From: Clarkia xantiana subsp. parviflora
Lineage: Eukaryota > Streptophyta > Magnoliopsida > Myrtales > Onagraceae
Direction: 5' to 3'
DNA: 64,000 bases
Assembly: GCA_036873135.1 (NCBI GenBank)
Contig: JAPTYO010000005.1
Span: 7,852,166 to 7,916,165 of the forward strand
Every line of letters begins with the position of its first letter. Within the stretch, counting starts at the first letter, position 1. Shown in pieces: positions 32,912 to 44,527 of this stretch. The notes beneath the pieces are model-generated. The model ran no database searches. It saw only the letters and a list, made by a program, of their open reading frames with translations, and was not told the DNA's origin. A program made the position numbers and the translations under genes.

Positions 32912-33207
32912 AACACTTGTATATTAATTAATCTACCAAACAATAGTTAGATGAAGTAAATGTTCAAAGTAATGTAGAAGAAGAATACTGTAGGTACAAT
33001 TATTATCCAATTTGAAAATACATTAAACTAACTCCGCAGGCGAGCCAAACGCACACTAAACTAAAGTATAAATGATTGGCAAGAAAGAATGTTGTGTTAC
33101 AAAAAAATGAATCAACAAAATTGTTAGTGTCTAAATCATACAATATACTACGCTTAACCAAAGAATGGACCACCCCGAGAGTTGAGAGCAGCCGTTAGAT
33201 GTCTCTA

Positions 33208-34269
33208 TCAATGAGAAGAGTTAAAAAGATCGTATGGCTGCCATAAGTAATCGACGGAACACGGTCTTTTCTCGTCTAGCCGCACCCACGGCTTCCCTTT
33301 CCCGCTCCAATGAAGCAAGCTCACGGGACCAGGGTGCAATTCCCGGCAGCTCCCCGACAAATTATCCCCGCCGAGACCGTGCTGGTTCCATCTCCGATCA
33401 ATACCTTCCACGTCTCCCCCAAACACCAACATAAATGGAGGCAGCGATCCAAGCTCGTATATCCTCCTCTCCTTCTGAATCTCCATCCATTTCTCGATCC
33501 TCGCCGTGTAATCCCCCTCCCTCCACCGCTCGAGGTCCACCACCATGACTCCGGTGTTGAAATAACACGGCTTCTTCCCCCGGAACACTTTAGAAAGTTC
33601 TGGATCTGACCAGAACTCGTCGGTGAAGTACCGTGTGAAGTTCACTGTGCAGTATTCCGGCGCTCCGACGACTCGCGATCCCGACAGGGTGATCTCCCAC
33701 AGCTTGTGAACATCGTCCACGAGGATGACGTCGGAATCTAAGTAAATCACGCGCTTGATATTCGGCCCGAGGATTTCTGATAGGTAGCTACGCGCGTAGT
33801 TCAACGGGTTGTCGAGAGCTCGGCGGACGGAGCTCGATATGAGGCTGTCGACTCTCGATTTGTCGAAGACGTGGATGTTGAACCGCAAGGAAGGGAAGGT
33901 GGATAGGAGTGTGTCGGTGAAATTGTGGGAAGCAGCGATGAAGTGGAAGAAGATATTTTCAGGGCAGGAAGCGTGCTTGAGGACTGAGTGGACTGCCGCC
34001 ACGGATCCTCGGAGGTACGATGAATCGAGATTCATGGCTATTCTGACTAACCTCGGATCGGAGATGGATTTGGAGTCCGTGGGGTTTAAGTTTGGGCATG
34101 TCGGACCGTTTCGAAACTCAGGTGCCTCTGAGTACTGTAACGGTGGAGTTTGGTCGGAGTTCCAATCTCCGGCGAGTGGTCGGATTGAGAGGACAGAAAG
34201 CGATTGGATTGAAGCAACAAGGGCGGCGGCGATGAGAAGAGAATGGAACATCCTGGGAGAGAGCAGCAT
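33208..34269 (-). CDS. GATL: Galacturonosyltransferase-like protein, GT8 family (GATL)
   Basis: Single-exon gene of 353 residues, the size and intron-free form usual for plant GATL genes. Residues 8-28 are a hydrophobic N-terminal signal/anchor, so the enzyme should enter the secretory pathway and act in the Golgi. The GT8 features are present: [13 protein letters not shown] (76-88), the metal- and nucleotide-sugar-binding DSD (178-180) in [27 protein letters not shown] (237-249) and the C-terminal HWSGKGKPW (320-328). GATL proteins contribute to pectin and xylan synthesis; PARVUS/GATL1 is the best-known member. Which paralogue this is cannot be decided here. The frame is intact. Confidence 0.94.
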   Translation of the reverse strand: MLLSPRMFHSLLIAAALVASIQSLSVLSIRPLAGDWNSDQTPPLQYSEAPEFRNGPTCPNLNPTDSKSISDPRLVRIAMNLDSSYLRGSVAAVHSVLKHASCPENIFFHFIAASHNFTDTLLSTFPSLRFNIHVFDKSRVDSLISSSVRRALDNPLNYARSYLSEILGPNIKRVIYLDSDVILVDDVHKLWEITLSGSRVVGAPEYCTVNFTRYFTDEFWSDPELSKVFRGKKPCYFNTGVMVVDLERWREGDYTARIEKWMEIQKERRIYELGSLPPFMLVFGGDVEGIDRRWNQHGLGGDNLSGSCRELHPGPVSLLHWSGKGKPWVRLDEKRPCSVDYLWQPYDLFNSSH

Positions 34270-35362
34270 TTTGGGTTCAGGAGTAGAGTCGTCAATTCAA
34301 CACTAATAAGGAGGAGGACATTTGGTGAAATGGTCAAAGAATAAATGGAGAAGAAGAAGAAGAAGGAAAGAGCAGAGAAGTAGAGATCCAACGGAGACGC
34401 GTTTTGTTGAGCCACCAACGCTACGCGGCAGCTGCTTCTTCAGTTTATTTTAAATTTTGAAGGGAAAATGCTACTTTACCCCCCAATGTTTGGGCCAACA
34501 CGGGATTTTTCCCAATTTGTTTTTGTTTGCTAAATACATGTTTCAACTTTCAACAACACTTTCTAGTTTCTACCATTACCTCTGTCCAGTTTTAACTTTG
34601 GATTTATTAGGTAACTGCACCTATATGTTTTGTTATGTTGCCAAATGCATCATATATTGTCTAATGCATCACTATATTTTGAACTGTTGTTAGATGCACC
34701 ACTCTACCAATCTAACATTATATTTTAATGTAAAAATGTTGATGATGTACATGTTTTTTCATATACTTTTAAAATTTTATATATGTTATAATTAAGTCCA
34801 CTCTAATAATAAAAAAACCAAAAGCATGATGCTCTTGGAGCATGACAGAAAAATTCTGAAAATTGGATGATATCGTAGATGGGTGCAATAGATGTTTGGT
34901 GAAACATATCGGGGCTATATACATTTACCAAAAAAAACTTAAAGGGTCAATCCGCACATTGGATTACTGTTTTTGCTGCTTTTTATTTTATTAATTAATT
35001 ATTAGTCTCTCATCTGTACCTAAGTAAATAAATAAATACTTAAAGCAAATGCATGAACCAAATTAAACATGACCATCACTGGAACTCCAGAATTATTCGA
35101 ATGTTAATTAAACATCATCAGGAATCGAGAAGCACGTGGATATGAACATGATGAGGTACGTACATAAGTTTTTTATTGATTTAAACACGTGCATGTCTAT
35201 TTGGAAAAAAAAAAAAAACATGTGCATATCCAAACTTACTTTTTTAGGAAATTTGAGGAAAGAATATCACACTATTCTTTGAAAATTTATTAATTTGCCC
35301 CCTAAGAAGTTGTAATTTAAAAAATGTTCATAAAAAAATGTTTTTTTTTTAATGAAAATGCC
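34270..35362. other. Intergenic, GATL upstream region
   Basis: No gene. The first 180 bp upstream of the GATL start is GA/CT-rich, likely leader and promoter. 34440-35260 is AT-rich, with phrases such as GCTACTTTACCCCCCAATG that look like the end of a MITE, but no partner terminus was found. Confidence 0.4.
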
Positions 35363-35570
35363 CCGTCCCGCAACATCTGACTGCGGGACGGAGACGTGTA
35401 AACACGCACATCGGCGTCCCGCTGCCATGGCTGCGGGACGGGACATATGAATCTTTCCTCTGTCCCGAAGCAACGCATGCCTGCGTCGCCTAGCGGAACC
35501 CATTTTGTCGGGTGTCTTGTCACCCTGCCGCAACTGGAGACTGGGCTGACATTTTTAAATGTCAGCCCAG
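35363..35570. repeat. Cluster of three perfect or near-perfect palindromes
   Basis: CCGTCCCGCA/TGCGGGACGG at 35363-35391 (10-bp arms, 9-bp loop), GTCCCGC/GCGGGAC near 35417-35441, and CTGGGCTGACATTT with its complement at 35541-35570 (14-bp arms, 2-bp loop). They lie just upstream of the TATA box of the PMD relic. Confidence 0.7.
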
Positions 35571-35633
35571 CCGCCCTCTCATTTTCTCCCCCTAAAGTCT
35601 AAATTCTCACAATTTTTTTCTCTTCTCCCACCC

Positions 35634-38600
35634 CTATAAAACTCCTCTACACACAATTGTAAAAATTTACAATTTTCTCATCAAACTTACATCTTCTATA
35701 TGTGCAATCTGCAATTTGTGTCAACGGCTAACCATGGCGAAGGCAGTTCTTCCGGTCAAAGATGAAGAAGAAGAATAAATTTTGACAATGAACTGGCAGT
35801 CAATACCGTCCTTTATATGAAGAACATTCATAGGGCTAACTTCCCTTATGAGGACAAGGTAAATTTTCTATACATATAAATGTTTATATATGATACATAG
35901 ATTACAATATATTGCTTAAATAGAGTACACTTCCTAATAAACATGTTATTGATTTGAAAATAGATTATTATATTATATTTTTAATTCAAAATTAAAAAAA
36001 GAAATATTTTTTTTAAAATTCGAATTAAGAAAAAAAAAATTTGAAAATCAAAATTTTAAAAATAGAAATTACTGAGTTTTGGTTTTTAAATCTTGAAATT
36101 AGACAATTTATTTTAAAATGTCCAGTTTAAAAACAGAAATTATAATTTAAAATTGGAGTATCATAAAATATTGAAATTAATTAAAAAATTTCATAGTTTT
36201 TGAAATTTCAAATATAAATACAGAAATGAAAAAATAAATTTTTTGTTTTTAAAATTTCGAAATTAATTTATAAATTATTAAAAAAAAATTAACTTTCCCA
36301 AAAAAAAAAGGAATTGAAAAATAGAGAATATATCGTTTTTTTTTATTTCAAATATAAAAACAGAAATTAAAATTATAAATTAGAGTGTTATAATAAATTA
36401 ATTACGAAATTTCATTGTTTTTTTGAAATTAAAACATAATAAATGAAAATTTTGTTTTTGAGACTAAAACATAATAAATTTCATTGTGTTTTTCAAATTT
36501 CGAAAATATTTTTGAAATTAGTTTTAAAAAAATTAACCTTTAATATAAAAAACATAATTGAAAAATACAGATTAGACAGTTTTTTTTTTTTGTTTTTTTT
36601 ATAAGTTCGAATATTAAAACTGAATTTAAAAATAGAAATCAGTGTGTTATTAAATGTTTTAATTAATTAACAAATTTCATAGTTTTGTTAAAATTTCGAA
36701 ATCATTTTAGAAATTAAATGGTAGTATATTGTATTTTTTTTACATTTTCGAATATAAAAACATAAATAAAAAATACATTTTAGATGTGCTATAAAATGTT
36801 GAAATTAATTACGAAATTTTAAAGTTTTTATAATTTTCAAAAAATAGATATGTCGACATTACTTTAGCATTGTGTGTTAAAATTATTTTAAAATCTAAAA
36901 CATTAATTGAAATATTTTTTTTAATTCAAATTTTTTTTAAAAAAATATATTGAAAAATAAATAGTTTGAACTAATAACGAATTAATTCATGTCTATATGT
37001 TGAAGATAAGAAGACTGATTGCCACTTTAGATGTGGAAAACTGTACCTGATAGACGCACGAACTGCTGGATTTGTCAACCAGGTAGGCTTTCTTTATGCA
37101 GGATTGACCACGCGTACAGAGGTAGATACTGGACTCGTGCTCGCATTAGCGGAGAGGTGGCAACCAAAAACCCACACATTTCATCTTCCTACGGCCTACG
37201 GGTGAGATGACAGTTACTATAAAAAATGTGGCGGTGATCTTGGGGTTAAGGATTGATGGTCTGCCGATATCGGACCAATACAATGAAGGAATTTTATTAG
37301 ATCACAATCTATCAGTTGGGGAATTTTGGAAAAATCACACTCTAAAGCTTTTTTAGCATACTTTTGGAGTACGACCCGTGCATGCCGATTTTGCAAAAAA
37401 TACGTGTGATCTCCATGTCAGATGGTGGAATGAACATTTTTTGGTGAAAAAAAAACTTGCATGGGTTCAAAACACATACTGATGCAGAAAAACTGAGGAG
37501 AGCTAAGGCATATATACTGTGTCTCTTAGGTACAGTTCTATTCGCAGACTCGAACGGAAACTTGGTACCACTATAGTATTTAAACTTCCTGGAAGATCTG
37601 GATGTGTGCAGTCAGTACAGTTGGGGTTCAGCCGTACTGAGCCACTTGTACAGGGGTCTGGACCGGTGGATTAGTAATAAAAAAGCGGTCAACATCAGCG
37701 GCTGCGATATACTCTTACATGTATTGAAAAATGCATTATTAATATTATTTATTAAAAATGCATATTATTATTAATTTTGTACTACATTGTGTAATGTTAT
37801 TTATGTCCAATATAAGTGTGGTGTTGAAAGCGCATCGTGATTGGTAGACCCACATGTCTTGATGATGATGAGCCTGGTTATACAGTCGGTTGTTGGTGGA
37901 GTGAGAAGAAGACTTCGAAGAAGAACGTCAGACCATTTACTAGGTGGTGGTACCGGGATGTATTGAACACACTCGACAAGAAGTCTGTACTGAGCTTAAA
38001 TAATCGACCGTTAGAATACCACATATTTTAAGGTTAATTTATTCACAACAATATTGTTATTACACTGGTAATATGGAAACCATGGACCGCGACCGTTGCA
38101 GCGTTAGTGCCATCAATTGCCCGAGAATGTTGGGACTTGACGTACTTACAACTACCTCTGATCCACTTTAACTGTGTGGATTATCAACTGCCACACCGAG
38201 TATACAAGTAGTTAGAGTTAGGTTTTTATATCCATGAGGAAATGCCTAATCGCCAATTATGGGATAGTCTACACGAGTGTGACCAATGAGTGAATATATC
38301 GACACCATCGTGGTATGTTTTCCATGAGCAGCACATACTTAGGTGGAACCTCCGAAATGATCGTGAGATATATCATATACCTGAGATAGTTAGTGTGAGC
38401 ATAAATGATTATTTAAGGTGGTATAGACGTATTACAACTAATGTAGTTTTAAATCCCCCAGATGAAGAAGTACAAGCAGCAGAAAAAGTTGAAGAACAAC
38501 CAACAACAGAGGTTCGCCCTTCGTAGGGGTATTTCCGTGAACACGGTGACTTGATGCGGTACATGGTAAGACAACTGGCATATATCTTTATAATTATACA

Positions 38601-39066
38601 ATTAGCTTATTTGAATAGTCATTATTACGTTATTTTTTAATAGGCCCGTGGCTACGCTCTCGTGTATAAAGATGCAAGATAAGTGTTTAATGACAATGTC
38701 CCTCCTAAGGAGGGTGCGAAAAAATTGATAAAATTAGTGACCCATTTCTTGGACGCATTTGATCAACATGACATAATCAATCAACTTGAAGTTGGAAAGA
38801 TGTCTGGCTGTGGCATTGAGGATGAACGTCAAGATGCACAAGAAATGGATCTACCCGATACCCAGCTTCCACCTGTTTCTCAGCTTTCACAGCCAGTTGC
38901 TATGTCTCAGCCTGCATGGCCTGTCCCATTTCCTGGGTCTTATCCAACACCTTTTGGCCATTTTCCTACACAATCTGAGTCTTACCCGGCATCTTCTGGG
39001 ACCTATCTCGCACCTTCTGAGAGTTATCCATCATATCTCGTGGTCTATCCAACATCTTTGTTATGA
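35634..39066 (+). pseudogene. Plant mobile domain (PMD/MAIN-like) gene remnant
   Basis: A TATA box (CTATAAAA, 35634-35641) precedes ATG 35734, whose frame stops after 14 codons. PMD signatures follow in scattered frames: ALAERWQPKTHTFHLPT and VAVILGLRIDGLPISD (37130-37280), AKAYILCLLGTVLF (37500-37550), LNFLEDLD and YSWGSAVLSHLYRGLD (37580-37670), then 38290-38520. A Pro/Ser-rich tail spans 38683-39066, where SYPxxxG-like words repeat. Stops and frameshifts are frequent (for example a short duplication near 37190). An AT-rich repetitive stretch (35880-37000) interrupts it. PMD genes occur both as host genes and inside transposons. The convergent MULE transposase just downstream favours a transposon-borne copy. 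Confidence 0.7.
35880..37000. repeat. AT-rich degenerate tandem repeats inside the PMD relic
   Basis: Roughly four to five diverged copies of a unit of about 150-200 bp recur, each containing GAAATTAATTA(A/C)(G/A)AAATTTCA followed by a T-rich tract and an ATATAAAAACAGAAAT-like word. It could be an expanded intron or inserted repeat. Confidence 0.5.
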
Positions 39067-39239
39067 CATACCTGAATTGTTAAGTTAATTTACATACAAA
39101 TACAATGCAACATTAAAATATTAGCAACATATAAAATTCACGTAGGGTAAAATAAAATGCATTACAATACAAGGTTCGCAGTGCTACTTAAGATAGAAGA
39201 ACATAAATGAATTATTAAAACTTCCCGTAGTTCAAGCAT

Positions 39240-40560
39240 CATCATTCTGTTCCGTTTTCGCGACTGCCCGTTGTGGAAAATTTCTCTTATTGTGTCCCTC
39301 TACTTTGCAAAGACTGCACTTTCTCTTCGCTCCGGGTACGCGCTCGTCCATCTCGTTTGTCAACTACTTCTTTTTACGCCCCTTCTGAGAGACCATCATT
39401 GTTGGATCAACAACAACGGTGGGGCCCGTCTAGTCCGGCCATTCATCTGGTTCTGGGAGTGGGTGAAATGGACAAGAATACGTAAGCTGGTAGTTTGCTA
39501 TCCTGAAATGACCATTCACACCTTCGTAGTAACTTGTATTCGCCTCTCGGTAAGCGCACACGGCGTGTCGCGATACAACTTCCACTCTCCACAGGTACAA
39601 TCTTTTCTCGTAAGGTTTAAAACCTTAATTTCACAACCGCGAGTAGGAACTTTGTACTCTACTTCATGGTGATATGCCTGAGCAGTGAAGTTCCTGGAGG
39701 CCTCTCCAACTTTACCTAGGAAATGTCTAATTTTCTCAAGAAATGAATGTTCTTGAGAAAGTTGCACCGTAACTTTCTTCGACCGATCCACCCAATAGGT
39801 ATTCATTCGTTTGAATGACATAAGAAAGATCGCAGTAATAGGTAATGATCGTGCATCCTTCAACACGTTGTTGAAGCACTCAGACTAGTTCGTTGTCATG
39901 TTCCCGTACCTCCAATCCTCGTCGTGCGAAAATGACCACGTGCTAAAGTCACCACAACCGTCGAGGAACTGCATGTACTTTCCTTCATCGGCTTCATACT
40001 ATTGGTCATAAAATTTTAGAAACAACTTCTTCGAGGGTGTCCACACCATATTGCCGAATTGTCGCTTTAGTTTCGCGTTCTTGAACTTCGCATTGAAGTT
40101 GCTCAACAAATGACGAACACAATATCGGTGGACAACACGGTCTTCTTGCACGTACACTTGTCTGACAGCCTTTAATATACTGATGTGACGATCAAATATG
40201 ATGCATACCTTACGTCGATCACACGTCACATGTGCGCGGAGTTGTTCTAAAAAAACATATCCACGTCTCGTCACGCTCTTTATCGCACAAGCAGAAGGCC
40301 AACAGTACGATTTGGTTGTTAGCATCGTACGCCCCAGTTACAAGAAGTTTTCCAGTGTACTTCCCGTATAGATGTGTGCCATTAATGCTAATTAACGGTC
40401 GACAGAGTCTAAAAACGGATATTGAAGGCCCGAAAGCCCAAAACCACTTGTCGGATGTGGCGACTCCATCACCTTGATTTCTCACTGTCTTGAATTCAAA
40501 CCGGTAAACCGTATTGTATGTTTTTTTCCATTCACCATTTCCTACTGTAATTGCATTCTA
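39240..40560 (-). pseudogene. MULE (MuDR-type) transposase remnant
   Basis: Minus-strand fragments in shifting frames follow the order of a MURA-like transposase. First comes WAFGPSISVFRLCRPLISINGT with HLYGKYTGKLL (40380-40460, MULE core). Next is RRKVCIIFDRHISILKAV (about 40180), then the SWIM zinc finger CTCGEWKLYRDTPCAHA near 39560-39600. A CSLCKVEGHNKRN zinc-knuckle-like end lies near 39290. At least one frameshift (about 40250) and several stops break it. It faces the PMD relic tail to tail with about 170 bp between. Terminal inverted repeats were not found. Confidence 0.75.
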
Positions 40561-41515
40561 TAAATTTATATATAAAATATTGTGTAAGTGAATATATAGA
40601 AAATGTTTTTATCTCTTATTTTAGATTCTGAATAAAATATATAAATTTTTATATAAATATAGAATTAAATAATTAAAATTTTCTATTTAAATAATATATC
40701 TATAAGGTTTGATTCTGAAGCTTTCTAAGAAATAATATATAAATATAAAATACACTAACTAATTTGTATAATATATATTATATAAAAATATACTACGACC
40801 AACTATATAAATATATATTATATACATAAATAAATACTTAAAGAATTAAAATGTATATTTTAATGATATATTTCTACAGTGTTTTGCTAAGTTAGCATTT
40901 CATAATTTAATTATAAATTTGTCATATTTTAAACTCTACTTACAATAAGGAATCAAATAATTAAAATTTTATATTTAGATGATATATCTATAAAATTCGG
41001 TTGCGAAAGATTCATATGCTGTCACGTAAGCATTATATATATATAGAAAAAATATTATATTATTATAGCGTTTACAAAATAAAAATAAAAAATACATTAC
41101 TATAATTAATGTTGTACTAGGTGCATTTCCCGTGCATCGCGCAGGGTGACTTACAAAATATGTATAATTAATAAACTAATATTCGATGAATTTTTACTAT
41201 TTGTAATATGTTGAAACACTATTTTTAAATAAAATATCAGTCTAGAATTTGAAAAAGTAAACGAAAGACTGAAAATTTTGAACCATAAAATACCATTGCG
41301 CAAATTCACAAATAAGTTTTAGATGTTTCTACCGCATGCTACCTTTGGTCGTTGGATCTGTGTCAAGCGTCTGTTCTTCAACATATATGGCTTCGATGAC
41401 CACCGGCGATATCTCGTCGTAGATAGAGATGCATCTGCCACTGAGACCATCAGCCGACCGTACCGCATGGTATCTTCATTCGTCGGCTCCGCGTCAAGCA
41501 TCTGTTAAAAATCAA
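40561..41515. other. AT-rich intergenic DNA with a Helitron-like end
   Basis: No credible gene. A short minus-strand frame at 41319-41501 shows no recognisable domain and could be the decayed N-terminus of the MULE protein. Confidence 0.4.
41117..41146 (-). mobile_element. Helitron-like 3' terminus
   Basis: Read on the minus strand, an imperfect GC hairpin (CCCTGCGCGATGCACGGG) is followed 8 nt later by CTAG and T. The form is as at 1159 but the stem is less perfect. The 5' end was not found. Confidence 0.4.
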
Positions 41516-41750
41516 CGAAATTTTAATTTCGATTAGTTATATACATTGAATCTTTAACGGTCCGAAATTTTAATTGCGATTAATTGCATACATTGAATCT
41601 TGAACGGTTCGAAATGAGGGGATTTTTAATTGCGATTAATTGCATACGTTGAATCTTGAACGGTCCGAAATTTTAATTGCGATAGATTGTATACATTGAT
41701 TCTTGAACGGTTTGAAATCAACGGAATTTTAATTGCGATTCATTTCAACT
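41516..41750. repeat. Tandem array of a roughly 50-bp unit
   Basis: Four to five copies of a unit containing TTTTAATTGCGATTAATTGC, ATACATTGAATC and TTGAACGGTCCGAAA, with minor changes and one short insertion. Confidence 0.8.
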
Positions 41751-42517
41751 TAAAAAATCTCAGCTCCTAGTACAATCAATGCTATGAAGTTAATAACTAC
41801 AAAACTCTTAGCTCAATTGTCATAAATGCATTGACTAATGTAAAAAACAAAATCCCCAGCTCCATATTCATTACGTTATTATCTTTCCTTCAGAATTTAT
41901 AATATATATAGATTATATATATAATAAAGTCAAAACATTCTTGCTTTAAATTGGAATTTTTATCAAATATATTATTATATAAAAAAAATCTACATAATAT
42001 TAATAATAATATTATACACGATAGACTAAAAAAATTGTAATAAAAACTTTGAGGTGTATCTATTATTACCAAGAAAAAGCTATATGTATAAAAGCAAGAT
42101 ATCTAAAATTTTATTATTAAGTTATCCACTCATGTATAACATATTTTTTTGACCACGTCATGTAAAATAAGTCAAATAATTAATATATGTATATTAACTA
42201 ATTTAAATAAGTACAATTTAAAATTGTTCAAAAATATCAACAAAAAAAATGAATATGCTAGCAAGTCTTATATTATATCAGCTATAAATCTAATAAAAAT
42301 GATATATAACGTTGATTATTTAACTATTATTAAATATTTTAAATAATAATTAATTTCAAATACTTAAATTAAATTAATGCATTATTATTATTATTTATTT
42401 TCTATAAAATATAGATTAAATTTTTAAATAATTATTGCATATTTCAATAAATTAAAATAACTTATTTTTTTAATTTAATTTTTATTTGATTTTTTCTCCC
42501 ATGCACCATGCTAGGTC
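41751..42517. other. AT-rich DNA, nothing recognised
   Basis: Over three-quarters A+T by eye, with many TAATAT/TTATTA words and no credible frame, RNA or transposon end. Confidence 0.5.
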
Positions 42518-43074
42518 CATCCAAATTATATAATACGAATAGTCAAATAGATAATCTCCCATTTTCCACAAACAGAACAGGAAAGAAAAACAGTCATAGT
42601 TAATTGTAGGGTTAATAGGTTTTTTTTTTACAACATGTTTAGTCACTTTTGAATTTTGGTGCAACTCCTTTTTTTTTTAGGGTTAAATGGTCTTTAGATG
42701 TCATATGTTTTTTTTTAAGATTTTTGATGTTATATGTTTGCATTTGTTAGACTTCTAATGCATCCGTTAGTTGACTGTTAAGTTTGACCGTTAAATACAT
42801 TTATTTTGTTCAATTTAGTCCTCAAATTTATATTCCTAAGTTTTGATTTTTCAGTTTAATCTTTATTTTCTCCGGTCACCTCCCAAGTCTGCCGGCCACC
42901 ACTCTAGGTCGCCGACCACCACCCAAGGTCGCCAACCATGTCTGAAGGCTAAACATGTTGTACCAAAAAGACCTATTAACCCTACAATTAATGATGACTG
43001 TCTTTCTTTCCTGTTCTGTTTGGGAGAAAATGAGAGATAATCTATTTGACTATTTGTATTATATAATTTGGATG
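42518..43074. mobile_element. Inverted-repeat element with 125-bp arms
   Basis: The left arm (42518-42641) and right arm (42950-43074) are complementary over about 124 bp with a few mismatches, ending CATCCAAATTATATAATAC and its complement. The inner part of each arm carries GGGTTAATAGGT...ACAACATGTTTA, which resembles the terminus of the MULE-type element at 57015. The 308-bp centre includes text shared with the fold-back element at 26559 and a GC-rich insert (42870-42950). No clear target-site duplication. Confidence 0.6.
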
Positions 43075-43676
43075 TAACTAGCCACTAAACCCTCCAACTT
43101 ACATTACAAACTTTTTGGTATAATTTAGTTCCTAAACTTGTTCCAATTAAAAACCCTTTACTCGATCGACGTAGCCCGGGTCGAGCCTAGGACTATGCCC
43201 GACCATGGTTAGGTTGTCTGACCTAGCTGACCCTAACCTGTTCAGACCTAGTACTGGGCTCGATCCGGAATCGGTCAATTAGGACCCATACTCCAATCGG
43301 ACTTGTGTCCCAATTGAGCTAGCCCGGATCGAGCCCAGTGCTAGGTCCGACCATGGTTAGGGCCGGCTAGGTCAGGTGACCCTAACCATGGCCGGACATA
43401 TCCCTAAGCTCGACCCGGATTAGGTCAATCGAGTCAACGGTTCTATAGAAACAAGTTTGGGACTAAAATATACAAAAAAAAAAAGTAGTAATATAAATTG
43501 GAAAACTAAATTTAATAAAAAAAAATTGAGCTAAAAGTTGACTAACTGATGCACTAAAGGTGTACAAGTTCCAAACTTAATGGACCAAAAAAATAAAAAA
43601 ATAAAATATATGTTGCACAAAAAAGGTGTTCAAGCATATTGTACTAAAATACATATTAAGCATTAATCATATATGG

Positions 43677-44183
43677 TTAATAACTAAAAAACTGTCCAAG
43701 GTTTACCCTATATTAAAAAGTAGGTATCTGAAGTTTCAAATGTAAAACTGTAGTGTCCAAGGTTTCAATTTTGTTAAAATGTGTGTGTATCGGTTAGAGA
43801 AGTCAATTCCGACGAAACCGACTGTCAAATTCGAGCTCCTATACACACTCCCTTCTCATCATCTTACCGGAAGCGTCACCTAAGAAGCTGGTCACATCCG
43901 CGCAAGTAAATCCCGCTCCGTTGTCGTTGGAAATCGTTGAACACCACTCTACTAGAAACATTTTCTTTTGGATGTGCAATTTTTGGGTGAAATTTAACGA
44001 TATTGTAAAAATGAGTGATGGATTATGAGTGGGTTGATGAAAATGATTGAAGAGAGAAGAAAGACGCGCAGAGACACCAAATTTAAACAAAAATGAAACC
44101 TGAGACAGTCTATTTTAACATTTCAAACTTCAGACACCTACTTTTAACATATGGTAAACCTTGAACGGTTTTTTAGCTATTAA
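43677..44183. mobile_element. TIR element (MULE-type MITE)
   Basis: Long inverted ends: TTAATAACTAAAAAACTGTCC at 43677 and the complement of TTAATAGCTAAAAAACCGTTC ending at 44183, continuing inward for about 100 bp (AAGTAGGTATCTGAAGTTT and its counterpart). The interior has a short minus-strand frame (44090-43839) without a recognised domain. Confidence 0.6.
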
Positions 44184-44527
44184 AGCATTATATGATAACT
44201 TACTACAGGCAAGGCTAATTGTCCTTCCTACTACCAAACATCAACATTAGTATAAAGATTACAAGAGTATTTCATATTCTTTATAAACTCTTAAGGTAAG
44301 AATGCAACTCCTATATATATGTAAAACACTGAAAAGGACAGACATTACTGGTAGTAGTAAGTAAGACGCTTACTTATCTACAACAATGGGAGGAGACATA
44401 TACAGACAGACAGACAGCAGCTGTTCACTCTTGTCTAAAACTACTACATAATCGAGACCTCACAAGAAGCTGCAACTTTATACTTTTATAGCAACATCAT
44501 TCATGATCAATCGATTCTGTCAATTTT

